Source: Natrinema altunense
GTDB lineage: Archaea > Halobacteriota > Halobacteria > Halobacteriales > Natrialbaceae
Length of the DNA: 64,000 nucleotides
Assembly: GCF_000731985.1 (NCBI RefSeq)
Contig: NZ_JNCS01000007.1
Location: 62,001 to 126,000 of the forward strand
Direction: 5' to 3'
Shown: piece after piece, positions 52,733 to 61,619 of the stretch
Layout of the letters: each line of letters opens with the position of its first letter
How positions within the stretch are numbered: position 1 is the stretch's first letter
Made by a program: the position numbers and the translations under genes
The notes under the pieces: model-generated
Databases searched by the model: none
What the model was told of the DNA's origin: nothing
The model's input: only the letters and a program-made list of their open reading frames with translations

Positions 52733-53599
52733 CTATCGTGGCTCGCCGCCCTCCTCGATGAGTTTGTGTCGGAACGCCCGGTAGGCGTTTTCACCCCGCG
52801 TCGTCAACTCCACCACGCGCCGCCGACCGACCGATTCGATCGTGACGTAGCCGTCCTCGACCAGCGGCTCGAGGACGTGGGTATCGAGCACGCGGAACGC
52901 CCCTTTGTCCTCGCCGGAGCGCTCGTCGGGGGAGCGACGATCGGCCATGAAGTCGAGTTCTCGATCGCGAGCGTACTCGATGAGGTCTTTCTTCTTCGGT
53001 GGGGCCGTCCGATCGTCGTGGTATCCCTCCCACGCGGCCGGGTCGGCGAGGAACCCCATGATCGCTACCTGATCGCGTGTCGGCGATTCGATCGGGTAGG
53101 TCGGCACCTCCTCGATCTCGTCGAGGCCGAACGAGACCGGCTCGTTCGTCCCGTCGTGGGCGTACTCCGACGGCTCGACGTAGTAGGCGTGAGCGTCCGT
53201 CGAGACGTCCATGCACGCGATCGTCGCGCCGATCGCCGGGATCGTGCCGGCTCCGGAAACGTTGACGTACACCTGGTCGTCGGCGTGCACGTCGGCCAGC
53301 GTCGTCACGTCGCCGAGCACCGCGTACACGTCCGTGAGGTCACACTCCCGGGTTCGGACCTCGGGGACGATCGACTCGAGTTCCGATCGCAACTCCGCGT
53401 GATAGTCGGCCGCTGCCGTCGCGTTTCGTTCGCCCGTTCCACCGTCCGTCCTGCTCGGTTTCCCACCCCGTCGCCCGCTGCCCGCGTGCTCGTCTTCGAG
53501 CAAATAGACCAGATCTGCTCGCTGGTTCCTGATCGGCTCGAGGATCCGATCGAACTCGTATCCCAGCGGCACGACGTGGACTCGCTTGACGACCTCCAT
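52733..53599 (-). CDS. HFX_2341-type regulator with CARF-like domain (DUF6293)
   Basis: The first about 190 residues form a Rossmann-like domain of the DUF6293/CARF type (VHVVPLGYEFDRILEPI, then VYVNVSGAGTIPAIGATIACM), which in related proteins senses nucleotides. Residues about 195-288 are a winged helix (MGFLADPAAWEGYHDD, then VLDTHVLEPLVEDGYVTIESVGRRRVVELTTRG). It fits the haloarchaeal HFX_2341 family of transcription regulators. No CRISPR array or cas gene is near, so a CRISPR role is not implied. Confidence 0.88.
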   Translation of the reverse strand: MEVVKRVHVVPLGYEFDRILEPIRNQRADLVYLLEDEHAGSGRRGGKPSRTDGGTGERNATAAADYHAELRSELESIVPEVRTRECDLTDVYAVLGDVTTLADVHADDQVYVNVSGAGTIPAIGATIACMDVSTDAHAYYVEPSEYAHDGTNEPVSFGLDEIEEVPTYPIESPTRDQVAIMGFLADPAAWEGYHDDRTAPPKKKDLIEYARDRELDFMADRRSPDERSGEDKGAFRVLDTHVLEPLVEDGYVTIESVGRRRVVELTTRGENAYRAFRHKLIEEGGEPR

Positions 53600-53824
53600 A
53601 CGCCGACAGACTCGTCAGTAAAAATAACTGCTACGGATCGCCGGTCGGACTCGAGTCGAATCGCCGCCAGCCGGCAGTTTCGACCGATCGGCCGACCTCC
53701 CGTCCGAGCGGACATGAACGGGGACGGGAATTTCGGCTCACTCACCACGGCGGCCGGTGTAACGTCGCCTGGAAACCCCAATCGGCGAAACGTTCAGAAC
53801 GCCCGAGACCGTACAGGGTTTCAG

Positions 53825-54505
53825 ATGGCCGCCTACGACGCGATCTGTTTCGATCTCGATGCGACCCTCTGTGAATCGACACAAGACCCCACGACCCTGC
53901 TCGAGTCGACCTTCGAGCGCGCCGGCTACGAGCCGTTCTGTACGCCCGCGGACCTGCGGACCGTCGTCCCGGACCTGCCGACCGCCGAGACGGACCGCGA
54001 GTTCTACGAGCATCTCTTTACCGCCGTCGCGGATCGCGCCGGCGTCGATACCGACGTTGCGCCCGCGCTCGCGGCGGAATACCTCGCGGTTCAGGACCCG
54101 ACCGCCGTCGACTTTCGCCCGGGCGCGAAAGCGGCGCTCGAGCATGCCCGCGACCGAAGCCGTGTCGGACTCGGGCTCATCACGAACGGCGGTCGAAAGA
54201 CACAGACGCGGAAACTCCAGGCGTTGGGCATCGCCGACGCCTTCGACGTGCGCGTCTTTACGGACCCGAGCGCCGGGATTCACCCAAAACCCAACGCGGC
54301 CCCCTTCGAGCACGCGCTGACCGACCTGTCCGTCGCACCCGACGCGGCGATCCACGTCGGCGACTCCCTCCACGCCGATATTGCGGGTGCCAACGCGATG
54401 GGACTCGACTCGGCCTGGCTCGATCCCGGCCGCGAGGGGGCGACCGGCGAGCACGAGCCGACCTACGAACTCGCGTCGCTCGAGGCGTTCGAGACGATCG
54501 TCTGA
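53825..54505 (+). CDS. HAD family hydrolase
   Basis: This 226-residue HAD phosphatase has motif I CFDLDATL (Asp10, Asp12), where the common DGT is DAT, a helical cap (about 20-95), motif II LITNGG, the motif III lysine in GIHPKPN and motif IV HVGDSLHADIAGA. The arrangement is that of the HAD-IA, REG-2/phosphoglycolate phosphatase-like branch. The substrate is unknown. The start is the first methionine before motif I; earlier codons in the open frame belong to antisense of the neighbouring gene. Confidence 0.9.
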   Translation: MAAYDAICFDLDATLCESTQDPTTLLESTFERAGYEPFCTPADLRTVVPDLPTAETDREFYEHLFTAVADRAGVDTDVAPALAAEYLAVQDPTAVDFRPGAKAALEHARDRSRVGLGLITNGGRKTQTRKLQALGIADAFDVRVFTDPSAGIHPKPNAAPFEHALTDLSVAPDAAIHVGDSLHADIAGANAMGLDSAWLDPGREGATGEHEPTYELASLEAFETIV

Positions 54506-54541
54506 GGCCGGACGGTTCCGACGGTCGAGACGGCGTCGCCG

Positions 54542-55081
54542 TTATCGGTCGGGGAGGAGATCCGTGTGCACCACGGCCCGATACTGCGTGTCCGTCCCTT
54601 CCTCGAGTCGCTTGAGCAGGGCCGCCGCGTCCGGGAAGCTCTCGGGGAGTTCGAACGCGTCGGACGCCGCGTCGTCGCGTTGCTTACAGAGCTTGACGAA
54701 CGCGACCAGCGCGTCGTAGGTCCCGCTGCGGGCGTAGACCACGCCGATGTCCCGCTCGAACCCCTCGCGCCAGCGCTCGATCACCGGTTCGACCGCGCGC
54801 CGCGGCCGTCGCATTCGCTCGGCCAGTTCGTCGGTGTCGATGCCGGTGTCGCCCTCGCCGGTCAGGTCCTCGAAGGCCGCCTGCATGTCGTCTGTTTCGG
54901 CCTCGAGCGCCGGCGCATCCGCTTCCGCCTCGAGCAACTCGGCGAACGCCTCGAGTTCCGCGCGGCGGACCGCGACGGGGTAGACGAAATCGTGGGTCTC
55001 CTTCGGGAGCGTGTACGACTTCGCTGCGACGCCTTGCTCGCCGGGACCTGACTTGCCCAGCATTAAGTCGAGTATTCCCAT
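54542..55081 (-). CDS. Conserved-looking haloarchaeal protein of unknown function (179 aa)
   Basis: This soluble, acidic protein is mainly alpha-helical. It begins MGILDLMLGKSGPGEQGVAAKSY and continues with a helix pair around residues 35-110 (RRAELEAFAELLEAEADAPAL) and a C-terminal helical part with FVKLCKQRDDAASDAFELPESF. No known motif, cofactor site or membrane segment was recognised. It is accepted because of its long clean frame, acidic bias and sensible spacing between two convergent neighbours. Confidence 0.75.
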   Translation of the reverse strand: MGILDLMLGKSGPGEQGVAAKSYTLPKETHDFVYPVAVRRAELEAFAELLEAEADAPALEAETDDMQAAFEDLTGEGDTGIDTDELAERMRRPRRAVEPVIERWREGFERDIGVVYARSGTYDALVAFVKLCKQRDDAASDAFELPESFPDAAALLKRLEEGTDTQYRAVVHTDLLPDR

Positions 55082-55231
55082 ACTCGAAACAGGTATGGTC
55101 AGTCGAATAAGCCTTCCGCGCTCGACTAGTCGTACGCGGGTGCCCAGTGCGGGAGCGATGACACGCCGTTCGTCTCCGGGTGTGGAATCAGGCTGCCCGC
55201 ACTGGAGCGATGCCCTCGTACTCGAGATCGA

Positions 55232-55804
55232 TTACCACTCGTCGCCGAGCGCCGCCTTCGTGCCGCCGTAGCCGCTCGCGGTTTTCCACGTTCGTCCGCT
55301 GTCCGTATGTTCGACCGCGTACGCGTCGCCGCAACTCCCACAGCGGTACTGCTCGGGCGATCTCACCGGTTTCGACGCGCGATGGCGGGTGGCTCGCCAG
55401 TCGCAGTCGACCGCGAGACACCGCAGAACGTACCGCGGCTCCGTGAACGGCTCGCAGTAGCGCGGTGCCTCGAGCGCCGCGGCCCGCTCGCGGAATCGGT
55501 CGCCATGATCCGATTCGCCGAACCGCTGGAACTCCCAGGCGTGGACGAGTTCGTGGCGGACCACTCCCGCGAACGTGGACCAGTCGTACCGCTCGTACGC
55601 ACGCCGGGCGAGGACGATGGTCGCCATCTCGCGGTCGGCCCGCCAGCGACAGCGCCCCGCTCGCCGCCTCGCCCGCGGCGACACCGTCCACTCGAGGCTC
55701 TCGAGGTCGACCGCGAGATCGGACCCGTCGACGACCTCGCGGGCGTGCCGCCGCGCCCTGGCAATGATCTCGTCCGCGAGCGTGCGTTCCTCGCCGTCGG
55801 TCAC
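55232..55804 (-). CDS. SprT-like zinc metalloprotease domain protein
   Basis: The 190 residues show the SprT/Spartan arrangement: the zincin motif HELVH (His84, Glu85, His88), a third histidine at His100 (ESDHGDRF), and a C-terminal zinc-finger region with cysteines near 128, 133 and CGSC at about 155-158. Spartan proteases cleave DNA-protein crosslinks, and archaeal members may do likewise. A GTG start at 55804 is the most upstream available codon. It is divergent from the CDF exporter gene across an AT-rich 200-base region. Confidence 0.88.
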   Translation of the reverse strand: MTDGEERTLADEIIARARRHAREVVDGSDLAVDLESLEWTVSPRARRRAGRCRWRADREMATIVLARRAYERYDWSTFAGVVRHELVHAWEFQRFGESDHGDRFRERAAALEAPRYCEPFTEPRYVLRCLAVDCDWRATRHRASKPVRSPEQYRCGSCGDAYAVEHTDSGRTWKTASGYGGTKAALGDEW

Positions 55805-55972
55805 GGACTCGAAACGGGAGCGAGACGCCGAAACCCTTCCGATCGAGGTCGCTCCGGACCGATGCCGGAGCCGTCGCGCTCGACAGCGACGAGACGCCGC
55901 GCGGTCGTGTTAACAACATAGGCGAAGAATTTTGTTATGATTAGCATAGAAAACGCCGATTAATAGCAGTTG

Positions 55973-55981
55973 AATTAATAA
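55973..55981 (+). promoter_or_regulatory. TATA box of CDF exporter
   Basis: aattaataa lies 26-34 bases before the ATG at 56007. A second AT-rich block further upstream (55928-55950) could serve the divergent sprT-like gene or bind a metal regulator. Confidence 0.6.
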
Positions 55982-56006
55982 CACTGCGCTCCGAGTCTGA
56001 CCCACG

Positions 56007-56942
56007 ATGGGTCGGAACGAGTCGACTCGCTCTCACGACGGCCACGGGCACGGACACGACCACAGCGGGGACACGACGAGCAGCCGCAAGCTCGCCGCCG
56101 TCTCGCTGATCAACGTCGTCGGCTTCGTCGTCGAACTCGCGGGCGGACTGGCGTTCGGTTCGGTCGCGCTCATCAGTGACGCCGTCCACATGCTGTTCGA
56201 CGCGCTCGCGTACGTGATGGCCTTCGCCGCCGCCTCCATCGCCGAAGGATACGACAACGGAGAGCGCTGGTCGTACGGTCTCCACCGCCTCGAGCCATTT
56301 GCCGCCTTCCTCAACGGCCTGTTGCTGCTGCCGATGGTCGGGTTCATCCTCTGGGAGTCGTATCAGCGATTCCTCGATCCCATCGCGATCGGGACTGGAC
56401 CGACGATCGCCATCGCGATCGGGGGGCTGCTCGTCAACGTCGGCTCGGTCGTCGTCCTCCACGGCGACGCGATGAGCCTCAACGAGAAGGGGGCGTTCTA
56501 CCACCTGCTCGGTGACGCCGGCGGCTCGATCGCCGTCATCGTCTCGGTGCTGGCCGTCGAGGTGACCGGTATCCGCGCCGTCGACCCGATCACCGCGGCG
56601 CTGATCGCCGCCGTCGTGGCCTGGTCGGCGATCACCGTCCTGCGCGGCAGCGGCGAGATCTTCTTCCTCAAGACGCCCCTCGAGAGCGGCGAGATCCGCG
56701 CCCACCTCACCGAGATCGAGGGCGTCGACCGCGTCGATGACTTCCACGCGTGGCAGATCTGCAGCCAGATCACGGTCGCGACGGTCCACGTCGAAACCGG
56801 CGTCGAGACGATGGCCGAGGCCGAGACGGTCGTCGGCCGCGTCCACGACGCACTCGACCGCCACGGCGTCGATCACGCCACCGTCGAACTGAGCCCGCGG
56901 TACGCCGATCGGGACGTCTACCTCGATACGCACTGTCACTGA
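56007..56942 (+). CDS. Cation diffusion facilitator metal exporter
   Basis: This Zn2+/divalent cation-proton antiporter has 311 residues. An N-terminal His-rich stretch (HDGHGHGHDHS, 10-20) precedes six membrane helices. Both intramembrane metal-site motifs are present: HMLFD in helix 2 (His61, Asp65) and HLLGD in helix 5. The cytoplasmic C-terminal domain (about 225-311) has the CDF ferredoxin-like fold with ICSQITVATVHVET and a Cys/His-containing end. It likely exports zinc, but cobalt or cadmium cannot be excluded. Confidence 0.95.
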   Translation: MGRNESTRSHDGHGHGHDHSGDTTSSRKLAAVSLINVVGFVVELAGGLAFGSVALISDAVHMLFDALAYVMAFAAASIAEGYDNGERWSYGLHRLEPFAAFLNGLLLLPMVGFILWESYQRFLDPIAIGTGPTIAIAIGGLLVNVGSVVVLHGDAMSLNEKGAFYHLLGDAGGSIAVIVSVLAVEVTGIRAVDPITAALIAAVVAWSAITVLRGSGEIFFLKTPLESGEIRAHLTEIEGVDRVDDFHAWQICSQITVATVHVETGVETMAEAETVVGRVHDALDRHGVDHATVELSPRYADRDVYLDTHCH

Positions 56943-57005
56943 GGGCCGGCGCGTCGCGAGCGCCGCCGCTGTAGACCGGTCGAACGCACCGGGAGAACGA
57001 GAGAA

Positions 57006-57800
57006 TCAGGCCTCGAGCGCCAGTCCCGACTCGGCCAGTGCCTCGTCGGTCGAGAGATCCTCGTGGACGACGCCGGAGACCGCCCGCGCGATGGCCGCCG
57101 GGGTTTCGTGCTGGAAGACCGATCGGCCCATGGAGACACCGGCACCGCCGGCGTCCATCACGCCGCGGACCATTTCGATCGTCTCGCGGTCGGTCCCCTT
57201 CGAGCCGCCGGCGATGACGACGGGCAGCCGCGTCGACTCGACGACGTGCTGGAAGCTCTCGGCGTCGCCGCTGTACCCCGTTTTGACGATGTCAGCGCCG
57301 AGTTCCTCGGCGAGTCGAACCGCGTGGCCGAGCGCTTCGGGGTCCGTCGAGTCGACGCCGGGGCCGCGGGCGTAGGCCATCGCGAGGACCGGCATGCCGA
57401 ACCGCTGGGCCTGCTCGGTGACTTCCGAAAGCTGGCTGATCTGGTCGGGTTCGTAGTCCGAGCCGACGTTGATGTGGAAGGAGACGGCGTCGGCACCGAC
57501 CCGGATAGCCTCCTCGACGGTCCCAGTCATGCGCTTGTCCTGCTCGTCGGGACCGATCGTCGTCGAGCCGTTGAGGTGGACGATGTAGCCCTTGTCGTTT
57601 TTGTTGTCGTGGACGCGCGGCGCGATCCCCTTCTGCGTGAGCACCGCGTCCGCCCCGCCGCTCGTTACGCCGTCGATCGTCGATTCGATGTCTTTCAGTC
57701 CCTGGACGGCACCCATCGTGATACCGTGGTCCATGGGAATGATCACGTACGATCCGTCTGTCCCGATCCGGTCGAGTCGTGCGTCGATTCCTGTGGTCAT
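57006..57800 (-). CDS. ADTH synthase / archaeal class I aldolase (DhnA type)
   Basis: This 264-residue DhnA-type aldolase has IPMDHGITMG (Asp24), the Schiff-base Lys173 (IVKTGYSG) and GGSKGTDRE. In archaea such proteins make 2-amino-3,7-dideoxy-D-threo-hept-6-ulosonate, the first intermediate of the alternative shikimate entry, or act as fructose-bisphosphate aldolase. It starts 24 bases after the trpA stop in the same direction and is probably part of the trp operon. With 3-dehydroquinate synthase II also present, this favours ADTH synthase. Confidence 0.93.
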   Translation of the reverse strand: MTTGIDARLDRIGTDGSYVIIPMDHGITMGAVQGLKDIESTIDGVTSGGADAVLTQKGIAPRVHDNKNDKGYIVHLNGSTTIGPDEQDKRMTGTVEEAIRVGADAVSFHINVGSDYEPDQISQLSEVTEQAQRFGMPVLAMAYARGPGVDSTDPEALGHAVRLAEELGADIVKTGYSGDAESFQHVVESTRLPVVIAGGSKGTDRETIEMVRGVMDAGGAGVSMGRSVFQHETPAAIARAVSGVVHEDLSTDEALAESGLALEA

Positions 57801-57824
57801 TGCGGGAGTGTAGCAAGCTTGCAG

Positions 57825-58739
57825 TTATGGCTGTTCTGGTTCCGGCTGTTTCTCGTGATCGTCCGTGATAGTGTCCGCACCGCGGCGTGCGCCGCGTTTG
57901 AGTTCCGCGGCTTTCGCCTCGAGTGCGGCGGCCGCGTCGCTCGAGGCAACACCCCGGGACGCCGTCTCGGAGCCCGTCGGGCCGTGTGCAGCGATGATGT
58001 CGACCAGGGCGCTCCCGACGATGACGCCGTCCGCGCCGGCATCGACGATTTCGGCCGCGTGGTCGCCCTCGCTGACGCCGAACCCGACCGCCTTGGGAAC
58101 GTCGTACTCCGAGAGCCGCGCGAGGCTGTCGTGGGTCGCACCCGAGACGTTCTCGCGTGCGCCCGTCGTCCCGAGACGCGCCTGGACGTAGGCGAAGCCC
58201 GACACGTGAGACATGATCCGGTCTAAGCGCTCGCCCTCGGTCGTCGGCGCGATGATGAAGACGAGATCGAGCCCGGTGTCGTCGCAGGCCTCCCGCAGCG
58301 GATCGGCCTCCTCCGCGGGCAGGTCGGGGACGATGATCCCCGAGAGACCGGCCTCGGCGGCGCGCTCGACGAACGGTCGCACGTCGGGCTCGGCACCGTA
58401 CTGGAGGATCATGTTGTAGTACGTCATCACCAGCAGCGGTGCCTCGGTCTCGAGGTCGGCGACCAACTCGAAGAAGCCCTCGGGGGTCGTGCCGGCCTCG
58501 AGCGCACGATTGATCGCGGCCTGGATCGTCGCTCCCTCCGCGACCGGCTCCGAGAACGGGAGGCCGAGTTCGATCAGGTCCGCGCCGCCCCGGTCGAGTG
58601 CCTCGACGTACGCTTTCGTGTCCGCGAGCGAGGGGTCGCCCGCCGTAATGTAGGTGATGAGCGCGGGGTGGTGCTCCCTGATCGCCGCTTCGACGTCGCT
58701 GTCGTACTCGTCGACAGGCGACCCTCCGGCGTCGGTCAT
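57825..58739 (-). CDS. trpA: Tryptophan synthase alpha chain
   Basis: TrpA splits indole-3-glycerol phosphate into indole and glyceraldehyde 3-phosphate and channels indole to TrpB. The 304-residue TIM barrel has the catalytic Glu57 (DLIELG) and the loop PFSEPVAEG. The position of the classical catalytic aspartate (LADG in bacteria) is Glu68 here, and the preceding PFSDP is PFSEP. The start overlaps the trpB stop by 4 bases. The C-terminus carries a charged extension. Confidence 0.95.
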   Translation of the reverse strand: MTDAGGSPVDEYDSDVEAAIREHHPALITYITAGDPSLADTKAYVEALDRGGADLIELGLPFSEPVAEGATIQAAINRALEAGTTPEGFFELVADLETEAPLLVMTYYNMILQYGAEPDVRPFVERAAEAGLSGIIVPDLPAEEADPLREACDDTGLDLVFIIAPTTEGERLDRIMSHVSGFAYVQARLGTTGARENVSGATHDSLARLSEYDVPKAVGFGVSEGDHAAEIVDAGADGVIVGSALVDIIAAHGPTGSETASRGVASSDAAAALEAKAAELKRGARRGADTITDDHEKQPEPEQP

Positions 58740-60046
58740 CCGTCGAACACCTCCACGTCCGGCGCGGCCTCGAGATCGCGGGTCTCGGTTTCCTCGAGTA
58801 CGGTCTCGAGGTCCTTGTCCCCGCGGCCGGAGACGTTGACGACGACGAGGTCGCCGAGGTCCTCGTCCCGCGGCCGTTGCCCGCCTGCCGTCTCCCCGGC
58901 CGGTCCCGCCGCGCGCTCGAGATAGCCCAGCGCGTGACTCGATTCGAGCGCCGGAATGATCCCCTCGAGCCGCGAGAGACGGTGAAAGCCGTCGAGCGCG
59001 GCTTCGTCGTCGACGGTCGCGGGCACGACTCGTCCCGTCTCGACGAGATGCGAAAGCTCCGGCCCGACGCCGGCGTAGTCGAGACCGGCGCTGACGCTGT
59101 GGGATTCGACGATCTGGCCGTCGGTTCCCTGGAGGAGCTTCGTCATCGCGCCGTGAAGCACCCCGTCGGTTCCCGTCGAGAGCGTCGCGGAGTTCGGTGC
59201 CAGACCCGCGTCCTCGTCGATCTCGAGGCTCGAACCGCCGGCCTCGACGGCGTGGAGGGCGACCTCGTCGTCGGGTACGAAGGCGTGGAACGTCCCCATC
59301 GTGTTCGAGCCGCCGCCGGCGCAGGCGACGACGCTGTCAGGGAGCCGACCCGCCTGTTCCCGGATCTGCGTTCGAGTTTCGTCGCCGATAACTGCCTGGA
59401 AGTCCCGGACCATCTTCGGGAACGGGTGCGGGCCGACGACCGAGCCGATCACGTAGTGGGTCCGCTCGACGGTCGTCGCCCAGTCGCGCATCGTCTCGTT
59501 GATCGCCTCCTTCAACGTCCCGCTGCCGGCCTCGACGGGGTTCACGTCGGCCCCGTTCATCCGCATGCGGTAGACGTTGGGGCGCTGGCGATTGACGTCC
59601 GTTCGACCCATATAGATCTCGCAGGGCATGTCGAGATGGGCCGCGGCCATCGCCGTCGCGGTGCCGTGCTGGCCGGCCCCGGTCTCGGCGATGATCCGCT
59701 CTTTACCCATGTATTTCGCCAGGAGAACCTGTCCGAGCGCGTTGTTGAGCTTGTGAGCCCCGCCGTGGAGGAGGTCCTCGCGTTTGAGGTAGATCTCGCG
59801 GTCGTAGCGCTCGCTCAGGCGATCCGCGCGCTGGAGCGGCGTCGGTCGGCCGCCGAAGTCCCGCATTCGCTCGCGGAACTCGTCCATGAAGCCGTCCTCG
59901 TTCTCGAGGACGTACCGCTCGTAGGCGTCCTCGAGTTCCTGCAGGGCCGGCATCAGTGCCTCGGGAACGTACTGGCCGCCGTAGTCGCCGAACGTCCCGG
60001 CCCGCCCGGATTCACTCTCGTCGTCGTGTTCGTGTTCCATGCTCAT
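58736..60046 (-). CDS. trpB: Tryptophan synthase beta chain
   Basis: TrpB condenses indole with serine using PLP. The protein has 436 residues with the PLP lysine Lys99 ([11 protein letters not shown]), the phosphate-binding glycine loop (GGGSNTMG) and [14 protein letters not shown], typical of TrpB1. The ATG at 60046 overlaps the trpC stop (ATGA); the second ATG at 60040 is also possible. An acidic N-terminal tail and C-terminal tail are haloarchaeal additions. Confidence 0.96.
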   Translation of the reverse strand: MSMEHEHDDESESGRAGTFGDYGGQYVPEALMPALQELEDAYERYVLENEDGFMDEFRERMRDFGGRPTPLQRADRLSERYDREIYLKREDLLHGGAHKLNNALGQVLLAKYMGKERIIAETGAGQHGTATAMAAAHLDMPCEIYMGRTDVNRQRPNVYRMRMNGADVNPVEAGSGTLKEAINETMRDWATTVERTHYVIGSVVGPHPFPKMVRDFQAVIGDETRTQIREQAGRLPDSVVACAGGGSNTMGTFHAFVPDDEVALHAVEAGGSSLEIDEDAGLAPNSATLSTGTDGVLHGAMTKLLQGTDGQIVESHSVSAGLDYAGVGPELSHLVETGRVVPATVDDEAALDGFHRLSRLEGIIPALESSHALGYLERAAGPAGETAGGQRPRDEDLGDLVVVNVSGRGDKDLETVLEETETRDLEAAPDVEVFDG

Positions 60047-60876
60047 GTCTGGCTGTCTCCGTCGTGGTCCGTCGTCGCGGACGCCCTCGTCGAGTCCGCG
60101 GCGTTCATCGATTCCGCTCGAACGAGCCGTCGCGTGTTCTCGGTTACGTCGCTATCGCCGCCGTGGTCCATGATGGCGCTGCCGACCAGCAGGGCGTCGG
60201 CATCCGCCTCCCGCATCCGCCGGACGTCGGCCGGCGACGACACCCCGCTCTCCGCGATCAGCGTTACGTCCTCGGGGACGTCGGGTGCGACCGACTCGAC
60301 GGTTCCGAGATCGACCTCGAGGGTCGCCAGATCGCGGTTGTTCACCCCGATCAGGTCCGTACCCGCTTCGAGGGCGGTCTCGAGTTCGTCCCGGTCGTGG
60401 ACCTCCACGAGGGGCTGCAACCCGCGCTCGCGGGCGGCCGCCACGAGGCCCTCGAGATCGTCGACGAACCTGGCGATCAATAGGAGCAGGTCCGCTTCGA
60501 CGAGGTCCAGTCCGTCCTCGTCAACCACGAAGTCCTTCCGCAGGACCGGAACGTCGACGGCCTCCCGAATCCGGGTCAGCGCCTCGGGCGAACCGCCGAA
60601 GTGGCTCGGCTCCGTCAGCACCGAGATCGCCGCCGCGCCGCCCGCGACCATCGCTCGAGCCAGTTCGACCGGATCGTCGTCTCGAGTCCCTTCGGCCGTC
60701 GGACTCGTCGGTTTCACCTCCGCGATCAGTGGCACTCGCCCGTCGGCCTCGGCGTCGGCCAGCGTGTCGGCCAGCGGGCGCGCGTCCACGTCGACGACGC
60801 CCTCACCGCCGGCACGCTCCCGTGCGGCCGCGAGTATCGACTGCACCGCGGGGGCGAGCTCCGTATCGGAGTTCAT
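60043..60876 (-). CDS. trpC: Indole-3-glycerol-phosphate synthase
   Basis: TrpC converts carboxyphenylaminodeoxyribulose phosphate to indole-3-glycerol phosphate. The 277-residue barrel shows the catalytic lysines Lys55 (EVKPTSP) and Lys114 (LRKDF), the VNNRDL motif and IAESGV near the phosphate site. It is the first gene of a trpC-trpB-trpA-ADTH synthase transcript; all trp junctions overlap by 4 bases. The start at 60876 lies at leaderless distance from a TATA box embedded in a three-part GTAC operator. Confidence 0.95.
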   Translation of the reverse strand: MNSDTELAPAVQSILAAARERAGGEGVVDVDARPLADTLADAEADGRVPLIAEVKPTSPTAEGTRDDDPVELARAMVAGGAAAISVLTEPSHFGGSPEALTRIREAVDVPVLRKDFVVDEDGLDLVEADLLLLIARFVDDLEGLVAAARERGLQPLVEVHDRDELETALEAGTDLIGVNNRDLATLEVDLGTVESVAPDVPEDVTLIAESGVSSPADVRRMREADADALLVGSAIMDHGGDSDVTENTRRLVRAESMNAADSTRASATTDHDGDSQT

Positions 60877-60879
60877 TAT

Positions 60880-60908
60880 TGTACATCGACGTACTCATAT
60901 GTACATAA
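60880..60908 (-). promoter_or_regulatory. trpC promoter with three phased GTAC boxes (TRP-box-like operator)
   Basis: The palindromic hexamer tgtaca occurs at 60880-60885 and again at 60900-60905, with a related cgtact at 60890-60895. The cores are therefore spaced exactly 10 bp, one helical turn. The distal box overlaps the likely TATA element (ttatgta on the minus strand, 60902-60908), and the proximal box sits at the expected transcription start. In Methanothermobacter the repressor TrpY binds TRP boxes of consensus TGTACA; a similar tryptophan-dependent control is inferred here. Confidence 0.75.
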
Positions 60909-61088
60909 GGCTTGCGTCACGTCCCGATCTTTGCCTCGAGAACGACGCCCTCGACGCGGTTGGACGTGCGGGAGAACTGGAGCCGCCGCCTTCCACGGTG
61001 ACGGTCCGTCGCCGGTCGACCGGACGGGGGACCGTCCGGCGGTCCCGGCGACCCCGCAGCGCGGACGGCTCCCCGGTGTTTCGGCCGG

Positions 61089-61619
61089 TCACCCGTCGAT
61101 GGCGGCGGCAGTCATCGTCGCTAACGCCCGATAGTAGGGTTCGCGCGTTTCTCGCTCGACATCGTCGAGGAACTCCTCGATCCACAGTCGCGGATGCTCG
61201 TCGAGGAACCGTTCGCACGTCTCCGGGTCCTCCCGTTCGAGGAGATACGCGGCGAACTCGAGTTCGGTCGCGATGTGGTCCGGCAGGTCCGGCCACTCCG
61301 GCTCGAGTCCGAGCCCGTACGACCGGTACCACGTGACGACGGCGCGCGTCGATGGCCCGAGCACTGCGTCGTCACCATCTCGATAGAGGCTCTCGTAGGG
61401 CGGACACACGGGTTCGGCCGGACCGACGAACAGCCGCGCGTACTCGACGCGGAGGTCCTCGACCGAGGTCTCGGCCACCTCGGGTTCGATCCGTTCGAAC
61501 GTCCCGTCCGACACCGCCGCGAGGAGGTCCGCGGTCGGCTGTCGCCAACAGCGAGCCAGCACCGAGTACCCACCTGCCAGTCGACCGCGGTCGTCACCCT
61601 CGAGCACCGAGTTACGCAT
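61089..61619 (-). CDS. TorD/DmsD family molybdoenzyme chaperone
   Basis: This 176-residue all-helical chaperone binds the Tat signal of a molybdopterin oxidoreductase and helps cofactor insertion. The key family patch is visible as YARLFVGPAEPVCPPYESLYRD (about 60-81), followed by FAAYLLEREDPETCERFLDEHPRLW. It is the last gene of the operon, overlapping the NrfD gene by 8 bases. Its presence supports the idea that the catalytic subunit at the window end is exported by Tat. Confidence 0.92.
   Translation of the reverse strand: MRNSVLEGDDRGRLAGGYSVLARCWRQPTADLLAAVSDGTFERIEPEVAETSVEDLRVEYARLFVGPAEPVCPPYESLYRDGDDAVLGPSTRAVVTWYRSYGLGLEPEWPDLPDHIATELEFAAYLLEREDPETCERFLDEHPRLWIEEFLDDVERETREPYYRALATMTAAAIDG

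Noticed and set aside
52733-53599. CARF-like regulator as part of a CRISPR system
   Set aside because: No repeats with regular spacers and no cas-like proteins anywhere in the window.
58877-61336. Open frame of 819 codons opposite trpB and trpC
   Set aside because: Antisense of well-supported trp genes; no recognisable fold.
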